Below are positions 36,101-46,050 of a stretch of DNA of 64,000 bases, piece after piece (the stretch's first letter is position 1; every line of letters begins with the position of its first letter). The stretch covers positions 682,001 through 746,000 of the forward strand of contig CM060733.1 in assembly GCA_030704615.1 (NCBI GenBank), written 5' to 3'. The translations under genes and the position numbers were made by a program. Under the pieces are notes generated by a model. It saw only the letters and a program-made list of their open reading frames with translations, searched no databases and was not told the origin of the DNA. The DNA is from Takakia lepidozioides. Its lineage: Eukaryota; Streptophyta; Takakiopsida; Takakiales; Takakiaceae.

Positions 36101-36588
36101 CAGTAATTTGGGGTTGACTCTATATTCCCGCCATGTTTTGGGTGCGAGAAGTATGTGTATCTCGTACCCTATCTGGACTTCCTCTGTTACCCTATCTGTT
36201 TCTTTCCTTCTGTCTTCCTTTTCTCACATTGGGTATCGGCTATTGGTATCTGCAGGCAGAGGAAGAAAGGTTTATTAAGGCAATGCGCAGAGAGATGGTG
36301 CCAATGGCACGCCCAATGCCCGAGTTCAACCGTCCATTTATGCCCCAAAGGTTTGTTCTGCATCCCTGGCATCTCTTGTAAGAGGTAGTCTGTGTGGTGA
36401 GTAATGTTGCTTTTGAAACAAAGGTTAACAACTCACTGTTCAGTGACTATATTTGTTTTCCCGTTTGTTATGGACAGGTCTGGAAAGGAGCTAACGAAGG
36501 CTGTCTCTCCACACTTCCATGTACAGTTTCGGGAAGACCGTCAAAGATCCCTCACCGCCAGTGCTAAAAAACGAATTCAGATGCGTTA
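27187..36588 (+). CDS. TPX2: TPX2, spindle assembly factor (multi-exon, apparently complete)
   Basis: About 21 exons: 27,187-27,358; ~27,655-27,718; 27,836-27,938; ~28,240-28,410; 28,671-28,833; 28,969-29,094; 29,310-29,426; ~29,590-29,699; 30,093-30,171; 31,987-32,094; 32,660-32,760; 33,035-33,113; 33,426-33,491; 33,691-33,762; 33,944-34,021; 34,332-34,451; 34,602-34,768; 35,131-35,239; 35,540-35,599; 36,256-36,350; 36,478-36,588. Plant TPX2 hallmarks in order: YEFSAPMYFDFSYEETE at the N terminus (Aurora-binding region), SMAEKVQRFQLKTPERFH, KLTRPKEPEFETSHRARPPR, two KFKARPL repeats, IFRSRGDLGLF, IPPKPEPKECTKPEPFRLES, LTEIQEFSFHVDHRAMERAE and ARPMPEFNRPFMPQR. The family binds microtubules, activates Aurora kinase and nucleates spindle microtubules. 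Exons 2 and 4 have weaker boundaries. LINE DNA lies in the 30,172-31,986 intron; otherwise no lesion is seen. Confidence 0.92.
30280..30427 (-). mobile_element. short LINE 3'-end insertion with 15-bp target-site duplication
   Basis: GATCAGAGAGACAAA occurs at 30,280-30,294 and 30,413-30,427, flanking a 118-bp insert. On the minus strand the insert ends in AAAGCACCATTTCATTTCA, the same (TTTCA)n tail found on the larger LINE next to it. This is a 5'-truncated retrotransposition product in a TPX2 intron. Confidence 0.8.
30428..31490 (-). mobile_element. 5'-truncated LINE, ORF2 C-terminal end
   Basis: Minus-strand coding segments run from about 31,470 to 30,537. The upstream one includes VEFWAPGVPVSWWEKNLEPL and QAMLGARSTTPSQILGAEF. 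After a frameshift near 31,240 the second includes FLHRLQALPPKGLVARAL and ends with RLCPACIGRNKEIETEEHFF, then FYCPLYYEIRG, a zf-RVT-like finger (C-x2-C...H...C) typical of LINE ORF2 ends. The 3' tail of (TTTCA)n lies at about 30,430-30,448. The reverse-transcriptase core is missing. It lies antisense in the largest TPX2 intron. Confidence 0.8.
31497..31575 (-). repeat. third copy of the LINE 3' tail
   Basis: AAATGAAATGAAATGGTGC, then TTTATAACGTCCGCGGAAAG and CTCATAGAGC repeat the tail sequence of the two neighbouring insertions, in the same orientation. It marks another, mostly deleted, insertion abutting the larger LINE. Confidence 0.7.
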
Positions 36589-38280
36589 ACTGTTCCCTCG
36601 GTTGGTCTGAATGTAAATTAGTGTGAAGTTCACTGATGCATTTCTCATGCTGCTCTGCCTGCCCTCAATTTATTTTCGAGCTCCACCGGATGCAAACTTT
36701 GCGATAAACAACAGTGGCAGGGAAACCAGAGGAAAATTCTTCCTCCCTTAATCAGGGGAAAGTTCCTGCTCTCAGAAAAGGGAAGGTCACTGAATTGGTG
36801 ACTTCTCTAGTTTTTGTCCTCTGAGAGATGCTTCCTGTAGTGCTGATATTTAGCTAAACCTTACACATTATGGGCTCCCTCTTGGCGAAATTATTCGAGT
36901 AAAATTTCTGAATTTCACTGTATCTTCTGGTAAGGTGGCAGTGCATGAGGCATTGAGCCTTTGGAGTTTGTCAGTTGCTGTTTGAGGTTGTAGTGGTAAA
37001 GAAATGAGGTGGAGGTGGATGAGGTCATTCTTGTCAAGCAGTTCAGGATGTGTGTATGGCCAGGTGAATCTGAAGTACATTTGAAAGATTCACTGAGCTG
37101 GGTTGTCTCCCGTCCCATTCAACACGCAGCAGAGCTCTGCATCTAGAAAGAAAAATTGGATGGATGAATAATAGCTCTCAAACCAGTTTTTGTTTTTTCT
37201 AAATTTGGAAAATAGCACGAGTAGCTACTGAGTTTTGAAGGAAATAGCCATATTTTCTGTTCCTCCACAAGAATTTGGATAGAATCATCCCTTTATATAC
37301 TTCATCCATTTATATCATCCATAAGTGGATAATTCATCCATAATTTATATTTATCTGGAGAAATTTGGAGATTTCATCCATGAATAAACAGGGAATTTAC
37401 GAAAGAATATTCTATTTTATTTCTTCAAGTCGAGAAAATGCGAAATTTCGCCAGAAATAGAAACCAAAAATAGAAATTTCGCCAGAAATAGATCTAGGGC
37501 ACAGAATGGATCTGCCGGATTCCAGCGTAAGGGAAGCTGGAGTCTGTGGGAAGTCCTCTTTGGAAGGTCTCTTTGGTTCTACTGCATCAGACGAGGACGG
37601 GAGCTATGACTTTCCGGGTATCTATGCATCCTCCTTTCTTGTCTCCATTCATTCCATTCTCTCTTTTGTGTAACAAGGGGTTCGGCAATTCAGCCACTAC
37701 GATGTCATACTTACTCATACAGCCTCGTCCATGTTTTTTCCGTGGAAGTGAGGGAGTGCCTGCAGTTCCTTTGTGAGATTGCGGACACCTGGGAGGGATG
37801 CAACGGTTGCATCCTGTGGTATAATTGTGTCACGTAGTGGAAGTAATGATGTCTGTACGGGCCATTTTCGATCCAGGCAGGTCTGCCGATGGAACGGCGT
37901 CTTTACAAAGTGCTAAGTTTCTGAAGGACCCCATAGCTGTGTCTTTAAGCCCTGTCAAACTTAAATAGCCTACGTCACTGGAGTAGGCATATCTGCTGGC
38001 AGCTGCATGGACCTGTTTGCACTTTGGGTGGATAGCGAGAAATGTAGTGGAGATAATATAAGGTGAGATTTCAGTTGATTGAAGTGTTGGGCCTGAAACT
38101 GAAACTAAGAATCTCACAATCAATTTGTCAATGGCTGTCGGTTAATTCTAGTTGTTAGGTTTTTCAGGGTAGGTGAATTGCCCGGGAGGCTGTGCAGCAT
38201 ACTTCCTAGTGGAAACATTTATACACATTGTTTGTCCATGTGCTGATAACAATTGCCTTCTTGTTGTAATACATGAAACC
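36589..38280. other. intergenic TPX2-RPL18A; one small unknown exon-like ORF
   Basis: Holds the TPX2 3' region. An ATG at 37,507 opens a short exon-like frame (MDLPDSSVREAGVCGKSS ... DEDGSYDFPG) that reaches a GTATCT donor-like site at about 37,619; it matches nothing I know. Direct copies of AAATTTCGCCAGAAATAG lie at about 37,442-37,490, and CATCCAT-rich words at 37,300-37,385. Confidence 0.35.
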
Positions 38281-38302
38281 CATGGGCATCCTATGGGAGC
38301 AG

Positions 38303-39187
38303 TTTCACCAGTATCAGGTTGTTGGCCGGGGGCTGCCTAGTTCCACCAATGAGCAGCCTAAGATGTACCGCATGAATCTTTGGGACACCAATGAAGTGCG
38401 GGCCAAGTCCAAATTTTGGTAAGTTTAAAGAGTTATGATCCTGCCGCTTTCGAGGAAGATTGTGCCGGGATCCAGTTCTAATGTTGAGTGAATGAAGAGT
38501 CGATCTGCGGTTCAAAAGTTACAGGACGATTGTTGCCGCAGAAGTGCACGTATTAATGACTACTTTCTTGAGCAGTCTCTCACGGGTGGTTTAAAGTGCC
38601 TCTGTAAGGAGGAATGACCAGAAATTGTGAAGTCTGAACAGCCTGGTGACTCCTGTATAGTTTGTACGGGCTACAGGTATTTCCTGCGAAAGTTGAAGAA
38701 AGTGAAGAGATCACATGGGCAACTTCTTGCCGTCAATGAGGTATATGCACATATCTTCAGTTTTCTGTACATCATCCCCATTGTCCTTCTCTGGTTTTTA
38801 GGAACATTATGCTTGTGCAATTTACATGGAGGATCTTAGATTGCCATAGATTTTGGAAGTCCGTTTGTGTGTGTGTGTGTGTCTCTCTGTATATGTACCC
38901 TAAATGTTTATCAGCTCTAACCCTGACTGTGTTTAGTCCAAGATCCTGCCTTGTTCTAGTTGATGGTTTCGTCCATCAGGGCTTGGTGTAACAGAGTCTA
39001 TATCTGACTGCAGTAATTGTTGTGCAGATTTTTGAGAAGTTCCCCACCAAGATCAAGAACTTTGGTATCTGGGTGAGATACCAAAGCCGGACAGGCTACC
39101 ATAACATGTACAAGGAGTACCGAGACACCACCCTGAATGGAGCAGTTGAGCAAATGTATGATGAGATGGCTAGGGAATTCCAAAAAG
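38303..39187 (+). pseudogene. RPL18A: 60S ribosomal protein L18a, cut by a foldback element
   Basis: Three exons encode the first two thirds of eL20/L18a, a large-subunit ribosomal protein. Exon 38,303-38,418 reads [20 protein letters not shown] and [10 protein letters not shown]. 38,677-38,740 reads YFLRKLKKVKRSHGQLLAVN. 39,028-about 39,172 reads [40 protein letters not shown] and EQMYDEMA. The next residues should be SRHRVRFP-like, but the sequence passes into the inverted-repeat element at 39,170 and the frame ends within it after [18 protein letters not shown]. The expected C-terminal exon was not found downstream. An in-frame ATG at 38,270 precedes the first recognised exon; a separate first exon is equally possible. 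Intact copies probably exist elsewhere in the genome. Confidence 0.85.
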
Positions 39188-40360
39188 GCCTTGATGTGAA
39201 ATGCATCGCAATTCGCTTGATCACCCCCCTAAAAGTGCGCAATTCAATTGAATTGCAAGGGCAATTCAATTGAACTAACCCTAATTTGCAATTCAATTGA
39301 ATTGTCGGCACACGATTCAATTGAGTTGCCAAATTGCAATTCAATTGAATCGCTAGTTGGCAATTCAAATTGAATTGTCGGCACACGATTCAATTGAATT
39401 GCCAATTCGCAATTGAATTGAATTGTAATCTATAATTTTTAACTTATTTTTGTATATAATATATAATATATATGTACACTTATATATTCAAATTATATTT
39501 ATACACATATAAGAGTATAAGCTAAAAATACATGTTGCCCGTCTATTCTTGCTGGCCCTCTTTCTTGTGCCCTTGAGGAAATTGTGGAGTTGTGAAACCA
39601 CCCTCAGCCTCAGCGAGAAAGGGAGAGCCAGAGACGAAGACAGATTAGTAGCTTCCTGTGATTCACTGGCAAAAGAAACATGGCTGGCTCTGAAAAAAAA
39701 CAGACAAAATCAAACTTGACAATTGATGAAAGGCTTCCCCTGCATCACCATGTAGTCCCCTAACACTAGTATCTGGCCCAGGACAAAGAAAACAAAATAT
39801 GTTCATCTTGAGAATTATCAAAATTTTTGATACCCTTACAAAGGTATCATGTTGAAGTTGGGATGTGTGTTCTATATAAGTTTAATATATCAAACTCTTA
39901 CACGTTGATACTCTTACATTGGTATCATGTTTGGTATATGTACATAGCCATATATTGTCACCAACATCCACAAAGAGAGACAATCCCGCTTTTACAAGCG
40001 CTTCGTGATTTCCCCTCTCCCTCTCTCGCTCTCCCTTAGGCTTATCTTGGGCTCAAGCCTTACCACGGGCAAAGGATTGACAAACGGACAACAAAGAATA
40101 GACGGGCAACATGTATTTTTAGCTTATACCTGTGTATGTATATATGTATAATTTAAATATATACATATATATTATATACAGAAATAAGTTAAAAATTATA
40201 GATTACAATTCAATTGAATTGTAGTCAGCAATTCAATTGATTCGTGTGCCGACAATTCAATTGAATTGCAAATTAGGGTTCAATTGAATTGTGCACTTTT
40301 AGGGGGTGATCAAGTGAACTGCGATGCATTTCACATCAAGGCCTTTTTGGAATTCCCTAG
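39170..40360. mobile_element. ~1.2-kb foldback/MITE-like element with long terminal inverted repeats
   Basis: The ends are CTAGGGAATTCCAAAAAGGC on the left and its complement (GCCTTTTTGGAATTCCCTAG) on the right. The inverted arms continue for at least 300 bp: GTGAAATGCATCGCAATTC, GATCACCCCCCTAAAAGTGC, several CAATTCAATTGAATTG palindromes, then AAATACATGTTGCCCGTCTA against its complement near 40,095-40,115. The palindromic CTAG at both edges may be a 4-bp target duplication or part of the repeat. The ~450-bp centre (39,600-40,060) has no transposase. It disrupts RPL18A. Confidence 0.85.
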
Positions 40361-40957
40361 TTGACAATCATTTTCATGTCATCGAACAAAATCATTGGTC
40401 CCCTCAAAAGTTGGTCCCACGGCTTCGTGGGAGAAACCAATTGCGTAGTCTCTGCCTGAGGGCAGGGCCAACAAAGCCTCATAAGAAGTCAAAATGGGGA
40501 CCTTTTGTATGAGCATGCAATCGGATGCACGCGATCTCCTTCATGTTGCTTTAAGTCGGGAACCAGATTTAAATTGGGAAAAGGTGAAAAAAAGAGCCTT
40601 TAGGATATTCAAACCTGCAGAGAGAACGTTGGATAGCCTAGATAAATTGTGTGATCAACCTTCTTACAAGTAGGGAGAATTCCTCTGGCAGTACTACTTG
40701 GACCTGAAAGCTGCAGCCACAGAGAATATTTCAACAGAGGGCGGGGATTTGACACAGGCTCGGCCGCCAAACGGCTAGGGATCCAACCGGTGTACGTTCG
40801 GCCGTGCTGTCAGCTTCGCACGCCGGGAAAAAGCTTGTTGGGGTAGTAGTCTCTTCGAAATACAAAGGGTTTTTTCCTAAAATTCTGTACGTGTGCAGGC
40901 TCAAGTCAATTGGGACATATACAAGAAGGCATCTCAGGCAGAACAAGTCCTGAGCCA
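40361..40957 (+). other. spacer with unrecognised coding-like words
   Basis: Between two copies of the foldback element, one frame reads LNWEKVKKRAFRIFKPAERT and LDSLDKLCDQPSYK (about 40,575-40,674), and after a TGTGCAG acceptor-like site another reads AQVNWDIYKKASQAEQVLSQ (40,900-40,960). I do not recognise either. The RPL18A C terminus is not here. Confidence 0.3.
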
Positions 40958-41054
40958 ATTCCAAAAAGGCCTTGATGTGAAATGCATCGCAATTCACTTG
41001 ATCACCCCCCTAAAAGTGCGCAATTCAATTCAAGGCCTTTTTGGAATTCCCTAG
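40958..41054. mobile_element. deletion derivative of the foldback element (~97 bp)
   Basis: Begins CAATTCCAAAAAGGCCTTG, includes GATCACCCCCCTAAAAGTGC and CAATTCAATTC, then jumps to AAGGCCTTTTTGGAATTCCC and TAG. It keeps about 75 bp of the left arm and about 25 bp of the right arm, losing the centre. Confidence 0.8.
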
Positions 41055-41750
41055 TCATCCATTGTCAGATCTATTTTGGTTCTAAGAGGGGAATGAAGAA
41101 AGATGCAGGTGTGATGATGGACGCGTAGACATTGGGCTAAGCAGAAGCAGTGGAGTACAGATAAGGGAAGAGGGAAGGGAGGGGGATTCAGATATGGCGG
41201 GATTAAGCAGGTTCGAGGTTGTCTGCGTGGTTTTTCTTCTCCATCTGTCAGTCTGTGTTACTGCAACGCGCATTTAGAGGGTTCCTGGTGTCAAAGATTC
41301 ACATTTTATCCACGGAAATAGTCCACGATTTCCCCAGGGACAGGCGGAGCATTTAATCAAAGCTCTCAATTTGTTACCTGGAGCTGAGGAACGTGCGACT
41401 TCAGACGATGGACCACGGCTTCAAGAGAAACGGATCAATTTGGACATCAAAGGAGATTCGGGAGCGGCTGTAAGCACAGAGGAGCTTGGCCAATATGCAG
41501 GATATTTTGCCCTAGAACGCAGTCATGGTGCGAAGTAATTTGATCTCTATGCCTCATTTTCTTGCGAGTTTAGAAGGTCTGTAGTTTTGGACATATTAGG
41601 TGGTATGCTATCGATGAAGCACTGGCATGGTGGCCAGAGAGAGAGAGAGAGGGAGATGACACTGTTCTGCGCAAGATTTTGCACATAAGCACATGTGATG
41701 GTTATTTGGTGCACGATGTTCTACTTCTTCTTTGAGTCACGAAGCAACAA

Positions 41751-41755
41751 AACAG
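41751..41755 (+). repeat. copia target-site duplication, left copy (AACAG)
   Basis: AACAG directly precedes the LTR start TGTTG and is repeated at 46,046-46,050 right after the 3' LTR. In the coding frame it belongs to the SCPL exon. Confidence 0.85.
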
Positions 41756-42145
41756 TGTTGAAATCGAAGATCCAGTCCGTCATTGACATCTGGACCATGC
41801 TGGTCGAATAGTCATAGTCAGCAAATAGGTGGCAGTCCACCGAGCAGTCACAATCATAGATGCCAGTCAATCACATTTTGAATCTCTAGCTAGTTGGATC
41901 TCCCGCACTTAGTAATACCTCAATTTTTTTTTGGTGGCAGACGATACTAAGTTAGTTTTATATATGTTCATAGCGTGGTGTAGTTAACTTACAGATGTGT
42001 GAGCATCATTGATTCCATGGATTGCCTTGTAGATTGATAAGCCGCGCACTTCTTAGTGTTTCAATAGTGTTGGATAGCTTTTTCATAACTTCTTGGCTAC
42101 TCCGTAAACAGCTATGAGCAAGCAGTGAAATCAGTATTTCCAATA
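41756..42145 (+). repeat. copia 5' LTR (390 bp)
   Basis: Begins TGTTG immediately after the target duplication and ends CCAATA before the primer-binding site. The last ~265 bp (from 41,881) align with the 3' LTR; differences include an 8-bp insertion here near 41,995-42,005. Confidence 0.85.
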
Positions 42146-42159
42146 GGTTATGGGCCCAC
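42146..42159 (+). promoter_or_regulatory. copia primer-binding site for half initiator tRNA-Met
   Basis: GGTTATGGGCCCAC follows the LTR. It is complementary to the anticodon stem-loop region of plant initiator tRNA-Met (GTGGGCCCATAACC), not to a tRNA 3' end. This matches the half-tRNA priming mode known for Drosophila copia and Ty5. Confidence 0.75.
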
Positions 42160-42217
42160 AATCGCTTAATGCTGTGTGAGTGGTTTTCTTTATGTAGAAG
42201 TAAGGGTGATAGAAGAA

Positions 42218-43410
42218 ATGGCGTAAGTGAAGACAAATTCTAAGAACGTGACGAATATTGAGAAGTTCACGGGAGATAACTTCCAACTATGGAAGTTCCA
42301 GATGCAAGTGCTATTCCGAGCAAAGAAGCTTTTACGTGTTGTTGAGGGAATAGAATTGAGAGAAGAAGCTTTGGATCAGGATGAGTGGGATGACAAGGAT
42401 AACTGTGCTTCTTTGTACATCTGCAGGTCGGTAGACAAGAAGCGCATGCAGCAACTCATTGCATGCAAGACATCACTAGAGATGTGGAGTCGTTTCATCA
42501 CCATTCATGGGCAATGCGCAAGCGAAAATATCCATATGCTACAGCAGAAATTTTTTGAATACAAGATGAGTGATGGTGATTAGCACCATAGAGTCCATGG
42601 CATGCCAGCTTAACGATCTTGGGGAGGCCACAACAGATCGAGCAGTAATCACCAAGATTATTTGCAGTTTACCTCCTTCATATTGACACATGATTTCAGC
42701 GTGGGATAGTGTTCCGAAGGATGAGCAGACGATCGAGAAACTTACCGTAAGACTGCTAAAAGAACAAAGAACGAGGAGCATTTGATGAAGCCAGAGATAA
42801 GGCCTTTTTTGTTGGTCGGCCAGGTAATATGAACAGCAGCGGAAGCGGTGATGGTAAGCCAAGATTGATGTATGCTGAACGTCAAGAAAAGAGAAGGAGA
42901 ATCGAGGAATTGAAGAAACAAACTCATTGCAATGGTTGCGGAAGAAGAGGACACTGGGAGCGTGAGTGTCCTGATAAGAAGGCAGCAGAGACAAGTCAAG
43001 CAAATCAAGTGGAGAGTATGTCTCCAGAGGTCAATATTAGCACTGCATACACTGTTCACGGGGCTCAATCTTCTAGAGTTACCATGGCTGAGAGTAACTG
43101 TTGGTATGCTGATGGTGGTGCAAGTGAGCACATGACCGATAAGAGAGAGTGGTTCAAGAATTTGGAACCAATAGCTAAGGGGAAGTGGCCTGTCGTGGTC
43201 GCTAACAATGAGTCTGTGTGGGTTGAGGGAGTTGGGGATATCGAGATTCTGAGTCTTGTTGGAGACAGGTGGGAGAGAGGAGTGATTACAAAGGCTTTGT
43301 ATGTCCCTAAGTTGAAAAAGAATCTATTCTCAATCGGACAGACAACAGACAAGGGAGTTGTCACTACCTATAACAAAGAGAGTTGCAAATTAATTTGCAA
43401 TGAGGGATGA
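42218..43410 (+). pseudogene. copia gag-protease region
   Basis: The ATG at 42,218 has a TAA as its third codon; the frame then continues with KFTGDNFQLWKFQMQVLFRA, a copia-type gag start. A frame change near 42,575 leads to IESMACQLNDLGEATTDRAV with a TGA after LPPSY. The segment 42,829-43,410 holds a CCHC zinc knuckle, CNGCGRRGHWERECPDKK, and the protease motif WYADGGASEHMT, where Gly replaces the usual Ser of D-S-G. Confidence 0.85.
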
Positions 43411-43419
43411 GGAAGAATT

Positions 43420-45797
43420 GTGATGGTAGGTTTGCGTGAAGGGAAACTGTATAAGCTGCAGTTGAAGGTCATTATACCTAAGAGTATTGACAAGGTTTTG
43501 TTAAGTGGCAAAAATGAGAGCATCGCTTTCTTGAGTGAGTCAAACCCTAGCAATCTACATCTTTTGGCATTGTCGTTTGGGACATCTAAATCATGCTATG
43601 ATCAAGAAAATGGAGGCATCACAGAGTGTAGAAGGTCTGAAGATAGGCAGTCTGAGTGAGGCATCTACCTTCTGTGAAGGATGTGCCTATGGCAAGAGCC
43701 ATAGACAGAGCTTTCCTGTCAATGATGAGAGAGTAAAAGCTGAGAAAGCTGGAGATCTCTTACACACGGATGTGTGTGGACCGATGAAAATAGACTCCAT
43801 CGGAGGGTCAAGGTATTATGTAGTTTTCAAAGATGATTTCTCAGGGTACAGAATGGTGTTCTGCATGAAGAAGAAGTCTGGGTCAGGAGCAAGACCATCT
43901 GTTGTTCATTTCAAGATTTTTGGATCAGATGCCTATTCTCACATTCCAAAGCAGATGAGATCCAAACTTGATCCTAAGTGCAAGAAATGTCCATTCATAG
44001 GATATTGCACCGAGAGCAAAGCATATCGGCTCTGGCACAATGACACTAAGAAGGTGATAATCAGCCGAGTTGTTGTGTTTGATGAGGGATCATACACATC
44101 TACAACACAGTCATTGCAAACTCAAAGTGGAGTCTCCATCATGGATCTGTATGATGATCTTGAGGACTCAGTGGAAGTACCTGAACCAGTGGGAGCAATG
44201 CAGGGAACAGTGGATGCAGTTGAGGCAACAAAAGAATTGATGGGAGCTCAAGAAGGACGAAATAATGAGCAAGCGGTATATGAACCAGTGGGAGTTCAGC
44301 TTGAAGTGGTCCTTGATGGATGTGTGGAGAAACCATATGGGCAAATGACACGATACAAAACTCGATCATGACAAGCACCAACGAGGTATGGTGACTGGGC
44401 TTATTTTGCTGAGGTGCAGTCTTTTGCTGGAGTAGCGAGTTCATTGGAAGAGCTCCATGATTATTGGACTGCGATCAACTCAGAACAGAGCGTCGAACGA
44501 GGAATTCAACTCTCTCACTCAAAACGAGACATGGTTGCTTACAGAACTACCTCGTGATCGCAAAGCGGTGCAATGTAAATGGGTTTTCAAACTAAAAACA
44601 AAATCAGATGGAACAGTTGAGAGATACAAGGCACGATTAGTTGCCAAGGGATTCTCACAGCAGTATGGTATCGACTATGCATAAACATTTTCTCCTGTCG
44701 CCAAATATGACTCCATTCACACCATTCTTGCCATTGCAGCATCTGAGGATATGAATATCATGCAATTTGATATTAAAACCGTGTTTCTCTATGGAGAACT
44801 CGAAGAAGAGATCTACATGATCCAGCCGCCGGGCTTCATAGCACTAGGCAGAGAGCACCCCCTATGCAGTTTGAAAAAATGTTTGTATGGACTGAAGCAG
44901 GCTTCACGAGTTTGGAATGCGAAGTTTGACAATTTTCTGCTTAGGTACAATTTGGTACAAGTGCGGCAGATCCTTGCATTTACTACAGTAAGGAGAAGCT
45001 CAAAATCATCACATCTTTTTTCGTGGATGATGGACTGGCCTGTTGCGTTGAGGTCAGCAAGGCTTGACAACATGTTTGAATACATGGGCAAGGAATTTGA
45101 AACCAAAGTGGGAGAGGTAGACTGTTATGTTGGTTTGCGAATTAAAAGAGATCGGCAACTCAGGACTATTTCAATCGATCAGCAAGTCTACATTGACAAG
45201 ATGATCACGAAGTATGGTTTCGAAAATGCAATGGCAGTGACTACTACTCCTGCTGACCCTAATACTCAAATGAGTTTCTACTCTCTTTCGGGTGACTCAG
45301 AGAAAGAAGAAAAAGAAAATATCATGGATTACCAATTTCCATATCAGGAAATGGTTTGAAGCTTGATGTTTGCAAGCATAGGGAGTCGTCCTGACATCTC
45401 ATATGCAGTGAGTACAGTGGCGAAATACGCATCAAGACACAAACCTGTGCACTGCAATGCTGTGAAACGGATTGTGAAATACTTGAAGGGAACATCCGAT
45501 TTTGTTCTGACCTACAATGGGAAGCAAGACACAAATCTGCTCACAAGATTTTGCGATGCAGATTATGCTGGTGACATAGATGATAGAAAATCCAGATCCA
45601 GATGTGTCATTATGTTGAACCAAGGAGCAATTGTTTGGAGCAGTTGGAAACAAGCGTGTACTGCTGGATCGACAACTGAATCGGAGTATGTTGCGGCTCA
45701 CATGGCTACGAGGGAGATTATTTGGTTACGGAGATTCATGGACTCCATTGGACATTCACATAAGACACCCACCCCACTTCACAGCAATAATCTCTAG
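43420..45797 (+). pseudogene. copia pol: integrase, reverse transcriptase, RNase H
   Basis: A GAG-pre-integrase finger (LGHLNHAMIKKMEASQ ... FCEGCAYGKSHRQSF) leads to integrase LLHTDVCGPM and VVFKDDFSGY, the first two acidic residues. The frame then jumps to ARPSVVHFKIFGSDAYSHIP, so the middle of the integrase, with the catalytic Glu, is deleted. RT motifs follow from 44,457: WVFKLKTKSDGTVERYKARL, VAKGFSQQYGIDYA, a stop, DIKTVFLYGELEEEIYM and KCLYGLKQASRVWNAKFD. The active-site FVDD (near 45,020) is in a shifted frame. RNase H starts at 45,363 and stops at LHSNNL where the truncated LTR begins. Confidence 0.88.
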
Positions 45798-46045
45798 CTA
45801 GTTGGATCTCCCGCACTTAGTAGTACTTGTATTTTTTTTTTGGTGGCAGACGATACTTAGTTAGTTTTATATATGTTCATAGCGTGGTGTAGTTCGACTT
45901 ACGCATCATTGATTCCATGGATTGCCTTGTAGATTGATAAGCCGCGTACTTCTTAGTGTTTCAATAGTGTTGGATAGCTTCTTCATAACTTACCGGCTAC
46001 TCTGTAAACAGCTATGAGCAAGCAGTGAAATCAGTATTTCCAATA
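45789..46045 (+). repeat. copia 3' LTR, 5'-truncated (257 bp)
   Basis: Aligns with 41,881-42,145 of the 5' LTR from AATCTCTAGCTAGTTGGATC to ATTTCCAATA. The first ~125 bp and the upstream polypurine tract are missing. Confidence 0.88.
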
Positions 46046-46050
46046 AACAG
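46046..46050 (+). repeat. copia target-site duplication, right copy (AACAG)
   Basis: AACAG directly follows the 3' LTR and matches 41,751-41,755. SCPL coding sequence resumes after it. Confidence 0.85.

Larger units (their letters stand above)
41756..46045 (+). mobile_element. Ty1-copia LTR retrotransposon, 4.29 kb, inactive
   Basis: Bounded by AACAG target duplications. The 5' LTR runs 41,756-42,145, starting TGTTGAAAT and ending ATTTCCAATA. The internal region encodes gag, protease, integrase and RT/RNase H in copia order, all broken. The 3' LTR lacks its first ~125 bp and joins directly to a truncated RNase H, so one deletion removed the end of pol, the polypurine tract and the LTR start. 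It lies inside an SCPL exon in the same orientation. Confidence 0.9.
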
